In this document: positions 34,937 through 43,608 of the stretch, one piece after another
Position numbering within the stretch: position 1 is the first letter of the stretch
Layout of the letters: every line of letters starts with the position of its first letter
Assembly (NCBI GenBank): GCA_038206235.1
Contig: JBBRBB010000023.1
Span: 4,464 to 68,463, forward strand
Origin: JBBRBB01 sp038206235
Lineage (GTDB): Bacteria > Bacteroidota > Bacteroidia > Chitinophagales > Chitinophagaceae
Reading direction: 5' to 3'
Length of the DNA stretch: 64,000 nt
Program-made: the position numbers and the translations under genes
Notes under the pieces: generated by a model
What the model was told of the DNA's origin: nothing
What the model saw: the letters and a program-made list of their open reading frames with translations, nothing else
Databases searched by the model: none

Positions 34937-37444
34937 ATGAACTATTTCAAAATCGCCTTGCGTAATATCTCACGCAATAAAGTAAACAGCTTAATAAATA
35001 TTGCAGGCTTGTCTATTGGAATAGCCTGTGTAATATTTATTGTATTCTATGTGCAGGATGAGCTTAGCTATGATAAATTTTTGAAAAATGCAAATCGTAT
35101 TTATGAAGTGAATATTGATGGCAATATGGGCGGACAGGCATTTCTCAGCGGCACTACGCCACCGCCTGCTGGCGCAGCATTGATGAATGAATTTCCGGAG
35201 ATAGAAACTTACACAAGAATTTTTGACCCCGGAAATACAGTTGTTCGGTATGAAGGCAACAAAGAAGTAGAAAGTTACTTTAGTGAAACAGGCATTCGTG
35301 CTGTTGACTCAAATTTTTTGCAGGTGTTTTCTTATAAACTGAAAGAAGGAAATGCTGCTACTTGTTTGCAAAAACTCAACTCGGTTGTAATTACTGAAAA
35401 AACGGCAAAGAAATATTTCCCGCAGGATGTCCACAGGACTCTGGGGGCTGCGCATGGAAATAGCGCTGCAATAGGTAAAACCTTACTCTTTGGTGATGAC
35501 AAAACTCCTTTTACAGTAACAGGAATATTGGATGATTTGCCTTCACAATCTTCTGTTCAGTTTGATATGCTTGCGCCAATGGCATCGTATCCTCTTGTAA
35601 AGCGTTTTAGCTGGAGTTGGGTATGGCTGCAGGTAATCACTTATGTAAAGCTTCGTGATAATTTTGCTAATGATGAAGCAGCTATTCAAAAGCTCGAAGC
35701 AAAATTTCCTGACATGGTGAAAGTGCAGGCTGCCAGTGCATTCAAACGCATTGACCAGCCTTATGAAGAATTTTTAAAGAAAGGCGGTAAGTATGATTTG
35801 CATTTACAACCGCTAACGAAGATTCATTTGTATTCTGCAAATATTGGCTCAAGACTTACCACGCTGAGTGATATTAAATATGTATATATTTTTTCTATCA
35901 TTGCTTTGTTCATCATTATACTGGCATGTGTAAACTTTATGAATCTTTCAACAGCACAATCAGCCAAAAGAGCAAAAGAAGTAGGCATAAGAAAAGTGCT
36001 TGGCTCAGTAAAACAACAGTTGATAAAACAGTTTCTAACAGAGGCAATGCTGTATAGTTTTATATCAGCAATCATTGCTTTAATATTCGTGGCGCTATTG
36101 CTGCAACCCTTTAATCAATTAACAGGAAAAACACTTTCATTTAATTCGCTCTTTACAAATTACATCTGGCTTTTTATACTTCTTCTTCCTGTTATTACGG
36201 GCTTGCTTGCAGGAAGCTATCCTGCATTTTATCTTACATCATTCAAACCCTCATCTGTATTAAAGGGTACCGGCACGGTGAAAACCGGATTGGGAAATCT
36301 TTTTATAAGAAACGGATTGGTGATATTCCAGTTCACTGTTTCAACAATCCTCATCATTTGCACTATCATTGTATTTAAACAATTACAATACACACAAAAC
36401 AAAGACCTTGGTTTAAACAAGGAAAATGTACTTGTTATCGCAAATACAAACAGGCTTTTAACCAGCGAAAAAACTTTCAAAGATGAATTATTGAAGATGC
36501 CCGAGATATCTGCTGCAAGTATTTCTAGCAGCATACCGACGGGATATAATTTCACTGATTCTTACGTGCCCGAACCTTCTGGTACGAAAGAGCAATTAGC
36601 AAAAGATATATCTCTCACATCGTTTATAGTAGATGATGACTTTGTTCCCACATTGCAGATAAAGATTTTGAAAGGAAGAAACTTTTCAAAAGAATTTTCA
36701 GATTCAGCATCTGTAATATTAAATGAAGAGACAGTAAAACAAATTGGCTGGAAAGATCCAATAGGTCAATACATACAATATCCCGGCGGCAATAATGTGC
36801 GGTTTAAAGTTATTGGCGTAGTAAAAGATTTTAATATACAATCACTGCGCAATACAGTTGTGCCGTTTGCATTGTTTCATTTATCATCCAAAACTTATGA
36901 CATAGGCACTTCATACATTTCAGCAAGAATAAAGCCAGGTGGTATAAGTACTGCCATAAATAAATTACAAACCAAATGGAAAAACTTCGCCCCGGATACA
37001 CCCTTTGAGTATAGTTTTCTGGATGAAGAGTTTGGTGCATTATACAGTTCGGAGCAACGCATGAGTGTTGTATTTACTCTCTTCACGGTGTTGTCAATTT
37101 TCGTGGCATGTCTTGGCTTATTTGGATTAGCTGCATACACGGCTGAAAGGCGTACAAAAGAAATTGGAATACGCAAAGTATTAGGCGCTTCTGTACAGGG
37201 TATTGTTACACTGCTTTCAAAAGAGTTTGTAAAAATGGTATTCATCGCTTCAGTAATTGCATTTCCAATTGCATGGTGGGCAATGAATAAATGGTTGGCG
37301 GATTTTGTATATCGAATTCATATAGAATGGTGGGTATTTATTGCGGCGGCAGTTTTGGCCTTAGTGATTGCTTTGATAACGGTAAGTTTCCAGGCGATAA
37401 AAGCAGCGATTGCAAATCCGGTGAAGAGTTTGAGAATGGAATAA
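34937..37444 (+). CDS. MacB/FtsX-type ABC permease 6 of 8
   Basis: At 835 aa this is the longest of the array. It starts MNYFKIALRNISRNK, two residues shorter at the N-terminus than its paralogs. The extra length includes an insert in the first periplasmic domain (PQDVHRTLGAAHGNSAA) where permeases 1 and 7 have PQDAAHG. At DNA level this is the same word, ccgcaggatg...ctgcgcatgg, with an added near-palindromic gtccacaggac segment. The coupling helices are AKEVGIRKVLGSVKQQL and TKEIGIRKVLGAS, and it ends NPVKSLRME. Confidence 0.87.
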   Translation: MNYFKIALRNISRNKVNSLINIAGLSIGIACVIFIVFYVQDELSYDKFLKNANRIYEVNIDGNMGGQAFLSGTTPPPAGAALMNEFPEIETYTRIFDPGNTVVRYEGNKEVESYFSETGIRAVDSNFLQVFSYKLKEGNAATCLQKLNSVVITEKTAKKYFPQDVHRTLGAAHGNSAAIGKTLLFGDDKTPFTVTGILDDLPSQSSVQFDMLAPMASYPLVKRFSWSWVWLQVITYVKLRDNFANDEAAIQKLEAKFPDMVKVQAASAFKRIDQPYEEFLKKGGKYDLHLQPLTKIHLYSANIGSRLTTLSDIKYVYIFSIIALFIIILACVNFMNLSTAQSAKRAKEVGIRKVLGSVKQQLIKQFLTEAMLYSFISAIIALIFVALLLQPFNQLTGKTLSFNSLFTNYIWLFILLLPVITGLLAGSYPAFYLTSFKPSSVLKGTGTVKTGLGNLFIRNGLVIFQFTVSTILIICTIIVFKQLQYTQNKDLGLNKENVLVIANTNRLLTSEKTFKDELLKMPEISAASISSSIPTGYNFTDSYVPEPSGTKEQLAKDISLTSFIVDDDFVPTLQIKILKGRNFSKEFSDSASVILNEETVKQIGWKDPIGQYIQYPGGNNVRFKVIGVVKDFNIQSLRNTVVPFALFHLSSKTYDIGTSYISARIKPGGISTAINKLQTKWKNFAPDTPFEYSFLDEEFGALYSSEQRMSVVFTLFTVLSIFVACLGLFGLAAYTAERRTKEIGIRKVLGASVQGIVTLLSKEFVKMVFIASVIAFPIAWWAMNKWLADFVYRIHIEWWVFIAAAVLALVIALITVSFQAIKAAIANPVKSLRME

Positions 37445-37445
37445 C

Positions 37446-37479
37446 TGGTGTCTGTACACTCGCAGAGTGTCTGACACCA
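37446..37479 (+). repeat. Inverted repeat after permease 6
   Basis: TGGTGTCTGTACACTC pairs with GAGTGTCTGACACCA. This is the most regular copy of the family, starting 1 bp after the stop codon. Confidence 0.65.
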
Positions 37480-37612
37480 TGAGCTTAATGAATAAATTTT
37501 TATGAGCGGAACTAATAATAATGAGGCTTTCGTTGCCGCCGGGGCGGGACTTCTGTACTGCAATTTTATGAGGCGGCAAAAATTCATAACATAAAACGCA
37601 CAATTAAAACTT

Positions 37613-40015
37613 ATGATAAAGAATCTCATCCTCGTTGCTCTTCGCAATTTCAAAAAAGACAAATGGTACACCCTGCTTAATATTTTGGGGTTGACTATTG
37701 GCATTACTTTTAGTTTGTTTTTACTTTTTTATATAATAGATGAATTGAGCTATGACCGTTACAACGAAAAAGCTGACCGCATTTATCGCATTACTTCTTA
37801 TGTGAAGGAGCCTGAGAACCGCATGAAATGGTCGAGTACACAGTTTCCCTTAGGACCCACTTTGAAAAAAGATTATCCTGAAGTTGAGCAGTCTGCACGC
37901 TTCGTAAGGAATGGCAGAAATATGTATAAAAATGGAGAGCGACGTTTTTATGAAGACAAAATATTCTTTGCTGACAGCAGTTTGTTCAAAATCTTCACTT
38001 ATCAATTTATAGAAGGCAATTCTGCAACCGCATTAAATGAACCGAACTCAATGGTTTTAACGCAAACCTTAGCGGATAAATATTTTCCGCAGGATGCTGC
38101 GCATGGTAAAGGCAAAAGTGCTGTGGGACAGTCACTGCAAAACAACAATGGTGACGTTTATAAAATTACAGGTGTAGTGAAAGACGTTCCCAAAAATTCT
38201 CATATTATTTTCAATGCGCTCATCTCAATAAGTACGCTGCCAAAAGATTATTCTGATAACTGGGGAGGTTTCAATAATTACACTTATGTTTTGCTTCGCC
38301 CAAATGTAAACGTAGCCTCGTTCGAAAAAAAGCTTCTCCCAATGTACGATAAGTACATGGCGCCGATATTCGCTCAATACAATATTAAAATACGTTATGG
38401 TGTGCAGCCCATTACTTCCATTCATTTGTATTCTGATTTCGATGGTGAACCGGAAGAGCTGGGCAGCATTTCGTATATCTACATCTTTTCAGCAGTCGCT
38501 TTGTTCATGCTGATTATTGCATGTATCAACTACATGAATCTCACAACGGCACGTTCTGCACGCAGGGCAAAAGAGATTGGAATACGTAAGGTTACCGGCT
38601 CTACAAAATCGCAATTGGTCGCTCAGTTTTTGATAGAATCAATGTTAACTTCAATTATTTCGCTGTTGTTGAGCTTACTGCTTGTAGCGTTGTTTTTGCC
38701 TGTTTTCAATACACTTTCCGGAAAGTCAATTTCTTTTCAATCATTACTTCAGCCTGATACTTTTTTGATATTACTGATTATTATTTTGTTCGTCGGCTTT
38801 GTGGGCGGTAGTTATCCCGCCTTCTATCTCTCCAAATTTAACCCTGTATCTGTACTCAAAGGCAGTCTCTCTAAAAGCTCAAGTAATGTAACCCTTCGCA
38901 GAGCATTAGTAGTAGTACAATTTACGATCTCTATCATAATGCTCATCTGTACGTGGGTTGTTTACGGGCAATTACAATATTTGAGAAATAAAGATTTAGG
39001 TTTTAATAAAGACCAGGTGGTTTCACTGAATATAGATGCAGACAGAGACATCCGCGGAAAAGTGATGGCATTGAAAAACGAAATACGTCAGGATTCACGA
39101 GTGCTTTCTGTAAGTACTGCGCAGGGTACACCCGGAAGCCAGAATATAAGCTTCAATTTATTTTCGGTTGAATCTAAAAATGGTTTTACAGATAAGGGAG
39201 TAGACTGTTACGGAATAGATGAGGATTACTTGAAAACATTAGGAATGAAATTGGTAAAAGGCAGAAACTTTTCAAGCATTTCTGATACACTCAGAAGCAT
39301 TATTGTAAATGAGAATATGGTAAAAAATTTCGGATGGGATAATGCGATAGGCAAAAAAGTAAAATTCCCCGGTGATACTTCCGGCTTTTATCTTGAAGTG
39401 GTTGGTATAGTAAAAGATTTTAATCAAAAATCTCTTTATAATCCAATAGCACCATTGATCTTATTTTACAGACCCAACAGCAACAGCATACAGGTTAAGG
39501 TTAATCCGCAGGGTATTCTTTCTACGGTTTCACACATTGAAAAATCCTGGAAAACTATTTTTCCTGAGCTTCCTTTTCAATATACATTCCTTGATGAGGA
39601 TTTTGATTCTCAGTATGCAGCCGATCAAAAGAGAGGAAAAATATTTACAGCTTTTTCATTGCTAACTATTCTCATCACTTGTTTGGGATTATTAGGTTTA
39701 ATAGCATTTACAACGCAGCAGCGCCAAAAAGAAATTAGTATGCGCAAAATAATGGGGGCGAATGTTCAGCAAATCGTGGCGCTTATCACTAAAAATTTTG
39801 TAATGCTGGTAGCCATATCATGTGTAATTGCTTTTCCGGTTGCATATTATTTCATGCACAGGTGGTTAGAAATATTTCCATACAACACCGGTTTAAGCAT
39901 TTCAACTTTTGTGCTCTCTGCTATAACAGTTCTATTAATTACTTTACTCACAGTAATTTTTCATACTGTAAAAGCAGCCGTAGCCAAACCGGTAACGAGT
40001 TTAAGAATGGAATAA
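37613..40015 (+). CDS. MacB/FtsX-type ABC permease 7 of 8
   Basis: This is an 800-aa double permease starting MIKNLILVALRNFKKDK. It is the most divergent at the C-terminus. Its second coupling helix reads QKEISMRKIMGAN instead of TKEIGIRKVLGAS, the last periplasmic turn is YNTGLSIST, and the end is KPVTSLRME. The first coupling helix is AKEIGIRKVTGSTKSQL. It carries the PQDAAHG insert of permease 1. The 168-bp gap upstream holds the inverted repeat and no recognisable promoter. Confidence 0.87.
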   Translation: MIKNLILVALRNFKKDKWYTLLNILGLTIGITFSLFLLFYIIDELSYDRYNEKADRIYRITSYVKEPENRMKWSSTQFPLGPTLKKDYPEVEQSARFVRNGRNMYKNGERRFYEDKIFFADSSLFKIFTYQFIEGNSATALNEPNSMVLTQTLADKYFPQDAAHGKGKSAVGQSLQNNNGDVYKITGVVKDVPKNSHIIFNALISISTLPKDYSDNWGGFNNYTYVLLRPNVNVASFEKKLLPMYDKYMAPIFAQYNIKIRYGVQPITSIHLYSDFDGEPEELGSISYIYIFSAVALFMLIIACINYMNLTTARSARRAKEIGIRKVTGSTKSQLVAQFLIESMLTSIISLLLSLLLVALFLPVFNTLSGKSISFQSLLQPDTFLILLIIILFVGFVGGSYPAFYLSKFNPVSVLKGSLSKSSSNVTLRRALVVVQFTISIIMLICTWVVYGQLQYLRNKDLGFNKDQVVSLNIDADRDIRGKVMALKNEIRQDSRVLSVSTAQGTPGSQNISFNLFSVESKNGFTDKGVDCYGIDEDYLKTLGMKLVKGRNFSSISDTLRSIIVNENMVKNFGWDNAIGKKVKFPGDTSGFYLEVVGIVKDFNQKSLYNPIAPLILFYRPNSNSIQVKVNPQGILSTVSHIEKSWKTIFPELPFQYTFLDEDFDSQYAADQKRGKIFTAFSLLTILITCLGLLGLIAFTTQQRQKEISMRKIMGANVQQIVALITKNFVMLVAISCVIAFPVAYYFMHRWLEIFPYNTGLSISTFVLSAITVLLITLLTVIFHTVKAAVAKPVTSLRME

Positions 40016-40028
40016 AAACCCCACCCAA

Positions 40029-40050
40029 CCTCCCCTAAAGGGGAGGCTTT
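40029..40050 (+). terminator. Possible terminator after permease 7
   Basis: CCTCCCC taaa GGGGAGG is followed by cttt, 13 bp after the stop codon. The T tract is weak, and the hairpin belongs to the same REP-like family as the start-proximal elements. Confidence 0.45.
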
Positions 40051-40100
40051 AAAACGTTCCTGATAAAATGAAAAATTTAAAAATTAATCAAACTAAAAAG

Positions 40101-40130
40101 TCCTCCCTTTAGGGAGGATTTAGGAGGGTC
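40101..40130 (+). repeat. REP-like hairpin with Shine-Dalgarno, permease 8
   Basis: TCCTCCC ttt AGGGAGGA is followed by tttaggagggtc. The AGGAGG core lies about 10 bp before ATG 40135 and can pair with the upstream CCTCC. Confidence 0.6.
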
Positions 40131-40134
40131 TTTT

Positions 40135-42594
40135 ATGCTCAAAAATTATTTCAAAGTTGCGCTTCGCAACCTTTTAAAAAGAAAAGGCTATAGCCTTATC
40201 AACATCCTTGGGCTTGCCATTGGCATGGCTGTATGCCTGCTCATTGTTTTATTTATACAAAGCGAACTCAGCTATGATAACTGGCATGCAAAAGCCGATA
40301 ACATTTATCGTGTAGTGCTGGAGCGTCGCTATCCCGGACGTTCAACATCTTATTCTATTATACCGCAGTCAATTGGCGAAGCCATTCAAAAAGAATATCC
40401 TGAAGTAATTGAAAGCACACGCCTGTTCAACTTTGCAGGAAATGGAAATCTCTTTCTGCGTATTGGCGATAAAGTGTTTGAAGAAAAAAGAGTGATTGCA
40501 GCAGACTCTAATTTTTTTCGTGTTTTCACCGGCAGACTTTTAGCAGGCGATTCTTCCACAGCTTTACTTAAGCCAAACTCTGTAGTAATAAATGAAACCA
40601 CAGCAAAAAAATTTTTCGGCTCGGCAGGCGCAGCTATGGGTAAATCTTTTGTAACAGACGATGGCAATAATACGGATGTTAGTTTTATGATTACAGGTGT
40701 TTGTGCAGACTGGCCTGACAATTCTCATTTTCTTTTTGACCTGCTCATTGCCACGTCCAGCTTTGATTTTATTAAGCAGCCTAACTATATAAATTTTGCA
40801 GCGAACACTTATCTTTTATTAAACCCCAATGCTTCTCCCAATGCGCTGGAAGCAAAATTTCCTAATATCATTAAGAAGTATGTAGCAGGAGAAATAGGAA
40901 GAAATTTTGGTGAAAGCTATGAGCAGTTTCAAAAAGAGGGTAATGGCTATCACTATTATTTGCAGCCATTAAAAAAAATTCATCTTACTTCTGACCTTGA
41001 AAGTGAACTGCGACCAAACGGAAGCTTAACCACCGTTTATATTTTTGGTGTGATTGCTGTATTCATTTTATTTCTTGCCTGTATTAACTTCATTAATCTT
41101 TCAACGGCAAGGTCAATGGAAAGAGCGAGGGAAGTGGGAATACGTAAAACATTCGGCTCAGAAAAAAGTGCGCTTGTGTGGCAATTCTTGCTTGAATCAA
41201 TTGTTGTAAGTGTAATTAGTATAATCGTTGCTTTTGGACTGATTGCACTGTTATTGCCTTTGTTCAACCAGGTTTCAGGTAAGCAGCTTACTATTCTTTC
41301 TTTCCTTGAACCTGCAAAAATTTCATTACTCTTTTTATTTGCAGTAGTTGTAGGATTGATAGCAGGATTTTATCCGGCATTTGTATTGTCTTCTTTTCAG
41401 CCTATAACAGTGCTTATGGGAAGATTCAAGTCAAATAAATATGGATTGGCATTACGCAACAGTCTTGTAGTTTTTCAATTTGCTATATCTGTGATATTAA
41501 TTGTATCAACTATTATTGTAAACAAACAAATGCAATTTATGCTGAGTGAAAAGCTTGGCTTTAGAAAGGACCATGTGATTGTAGTTGAGAGAACAGATTT
41601 ATTAGACAAACAAACAAAGGCATTCGAAAATGAGTTAGCAAAAATTCCGGGAGTTGAAACAGTAAGCGGCACTACTGCCATGCCCGGACAGGAAAACTTT
41701 TTTGGTGTATCGTTTCAGCAGGAAGGTTCAAAAGAATCAGTAACCGGAAGAGGAATCTTTGCAGATGATCAATATGCAAAGCTGCTTGGCCTTGAGATAA
41801 AGGAAGGAAGATTTTTTTCAAAAGATTTTTCTACTGATTCGCTATCTATCGTATTAAACGAAAAGGCAGTTTCAGAATTAGGTTTAAAAAAAGCTATTGG
41901 TGCACGGCTCACTTCTCCTGATGGAAATTTTAATGCACCTGATGGCACACCTTACATTTATACTGTGGTGGGAGTAGTGAAAGATTTCCATTTTCAATCA
42001 TTGCATCAGCAGATTACTCCGCTAATATTTAATAATGTAAGTAAATTTCGAAATCAATCACCATTTGTAGCGGTTCGCATACAGGCTAACAATTTTCAGC
42101 AAGCCGTAACAGCCATTGAAAATACCTGGAAAAAATTTGTGCAGCAACGTCCATTTCATTTTTCTTTTCTTGATCAAACACTCGCTGCTCAATATGCCGC
42201 AGAACAAACTACGCAAAAGGTGTTTACGATATTTTCAATACTTGCGATTTTTATTGCCTGCATTGGCTTGCTGGGACTTGCGGCTTATACTACTCAGCAA
42301 CGTAATCGTGAAATAAGTATTCGCAAAGTGTTAGGAGCGAGTGCTAGTAATATTGTAGCAATGTTATCAAAAGATTTTATTAAGCTTGTTGTAATTGCTG
42401 CAATCATTGCTTTTCCTGTTGCGTGGCTTGGCATGAATAAATGGCTGCAGGATTTTGCATATCGTATAAATATGAGCGTCTGGATATTTTTTGTTGCGGC
42501 ATTGGCAGCTTTCGCAGTAGCCTTATTTACTATCAGTTTTCAAGCGATTAAAGCAGCGATTACTAACCCGGTAAAGAATTTGAGAGCGGAATAA
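40135..42594 (+). CDS. MacB/FtsX-type ABC permease 8 of 8
   Basis: This is an 819-aa double permease starting MLKNYFKVALRNLLKRK. The coupling helices are AREVGIRKTFGSEKSAL and NREISIRKVLGAS, and the end is NPVKNLRAE. The second periplasmic domain has an extra loop (SPDGNFNAPDGTPYIYT). It is the permease closest to the ABC ATPase (141 bp further on) and so the simplest candidate for its direct partner. All eight permeases would still need an ATPase, and this is the only one in the window. Confidence 0.87.
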   Translation: MLKNYFKVALRNLLKRKGYSLINILGLAIGMAVCLLIVLFIQSELSYDNWHAKADNIYRVVLERRYPGRSTSYSIIPQSIGEAIQKEYPEVIESTRLFNFAGNGNLFLRIGDKVFEEKRVIAADSNFFRVFTGRLLAGDSSTALLKPNSVVINETTAKKFFGSAGAAMGKSFVTDDGNNTDVSFMITGVCADWPDNSHFLFDLLIATSSFDFIKQPNYINFAANTYLLLNPNASPNALEAKFPNIIKKYVAGEIGRNFGESYEQFQKEGNGYHYYLQPLKKIHLTSDLESELRPNGSLTTVYIFGVIAVFILFLACINFINLSTARSMERAREVGIRKTFGSEKSALVWQFLLESIVVSVISIIVAFGLIALLLPLFNQVSGKQLTILSFLEPAKISLLFLFAVVVGLIAGFYPAFVLSSFQPITVLMGRFKSNKYGLALRNSLVVFQFAISVILIVSTIIVNKQMQFMLSEKLGFRKDHVIVVERTDLLDKQTKAFENELAKIPGVETVSGTTAMPGQENFFGVSFQQEGSKESVTGRGIFADDQYAKLLGLEIKEGRFFSKDFSTDSLSIVLNEKAVSELGLKKAIGARLTSPDGNFNAPDGTPYIYTVVGVVKDFHFQSLHQQITPLIFNNVSKFRNQSPFVAVRIQANNFQQAVTAIENTWKKFVQQRPFHFSFLDQTLAAQYAAEQTTQKVFTIFSILAIFIACIGLLGLAAYTTQQRNREISIRKVLGASASNIVAMLSKDFIKLVVIAAIIAFPVAWLGMNKWLQDFAYRINMSVWIFFVAALAAFAVALFTISFQAIKAAITNPVKNLRAE

Positions 42595-42735
42595 ACAGTT
42601 TGTAGTTTGTAGTTAGCATTGCTTAACCTATTAAGCTTTTATAAACCAAGGGAGGATTACATACAATAAAAAATAGCAAAATTTAAAAACAAGCTGATAG
42701 CTCATGGCTCACAGCTAATAACTCAAAGTGAAAAT

Positions 42736-43407
42736 ATGATAGAACTAAAGCACATTTCAAAATGGATAACAATAGGAGGAGTAAGAACCTTTTTACTAAA
42801 AGACATTAATCTTTCTATTGCCGAAGGAGAATTTATTTCAATTATGGGACCTTCCGGTTCGGGTAAAACTACTTTGCTGAATGTAATTGGAATGCTCGAT
42901 GATTTTGATGAAGGTGAATATATTTTCCTGCATGAGACGGTGCATAAATTAAAAGAAAAAGCACGCTCTCAATTGTACAAACAATACATTGGTTTTGTAT
43001 TCCAGGCGTATCATTTAATTGATGAATTAACGGTGTATGAAAATATTGAAACGCCACTCATTTATCAAAATATTAAAACGAGTGAACGCCAGGCTATCGT
43101 TTCCGATACACTTGACAGATTTCAGATTGTAGGTAAAAAAAATCTTTTTCCCACGCAGCTTTCCGGCGGACAGCAGCAATTAGTAGGTGTTGCAAGAGCA
43201 CTGGTTGCAAAGCCAAAATTAATATTGGCAGATGAGCCTACGGGAAATCTTAATTCAAAGCAGGGTGAAGAAATAATGGAGCTGTTTAAAAAATTAAATG
43301 AAGAAGATGGAGTAAGCATTATACAGGTAACACATTCAGAAAAAAATGCGGCGTATGGAAGCAGGGTAATTCATTTGCTGGATGGGAGGATAGAGAGAAT
43401 AGTTTGA
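42736..43407 (+). CDS. ABC transporter ATPase, MacB/LolD type
   Basis: This 223-aa cytoplasmic ATPase is complete. Walker A GPSGSGKT lies at 38-45, Q-loop Gln at 90, signature LSGGQQQ at 142-148, Walker B LILADE with Glu167, D-loop GNLNS and H-loop His200. Length and motifs fit the LolD/MacB/FtsE group, which drives mechanotransmission-type permeases through the coupling helices. It is the only ATPase beside eight permeases, so it may serve several of them. The upstream gap is filled with simple repeat words (cagtttgtagtttgtagttag), and the TolC gene follows after a tandem repeat. Confidence 0.92.
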   Translation: MIELKHISKWITIGGVRTFLLKDINLSIAEGEFISIMGPSGSGKTTLLNVIGMLDDFDEGEYIFLHETVHKLKEKARSQLYKQYIGFVFQAYHLIDELTVYENIETPLIYQNIKTSERQAIVSDTLDRFQIVGKKNLFPTQLSGGQQQLVGVARALVAKPKLILADEPTGNLNSKQGEEIMELFKKLNEEDGVSIIQVTHSEKNAAYGSRVIHLLDGRIERIV

Positions 43408-43408
43408 T

Positions 43409-43504
43409 AGTTTACGAGGTTACGAGTTTACGAGTTTATGAGTTTATGAGTTTACGGGTTTACAAGTTTACGGGTTTACAAGTTTACGAGTTCACAAGTT
43501 TACG
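43409..43504 (+). repeat. Twelve tandem copies of an 8-bp unit
   Basis: The unit agtttacg repeats exactly twelve times (96 bp) with one- or two-base variants (agtttatg, ggtttaca, agttcaca). It lies in the ATPase-TolC gap. It could vary in copy number by slippage. Confidence 0.85.
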
Positions 43505-43608
43505 AAACAGAACTGCTAACCTGTAGAGTAAAGAACTGAACGTAATAAGAGTGCGACGCAACGGATGTTTAATTAAAATACAAAAGCCCGGTACATAAAA
43601 AAGAAATT

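Noticed and set aside
43409..43504. Tandem array considered as a CRISPR
   Set aside because: The period is 8 bp with no spacers and there are no cas genes nearby.
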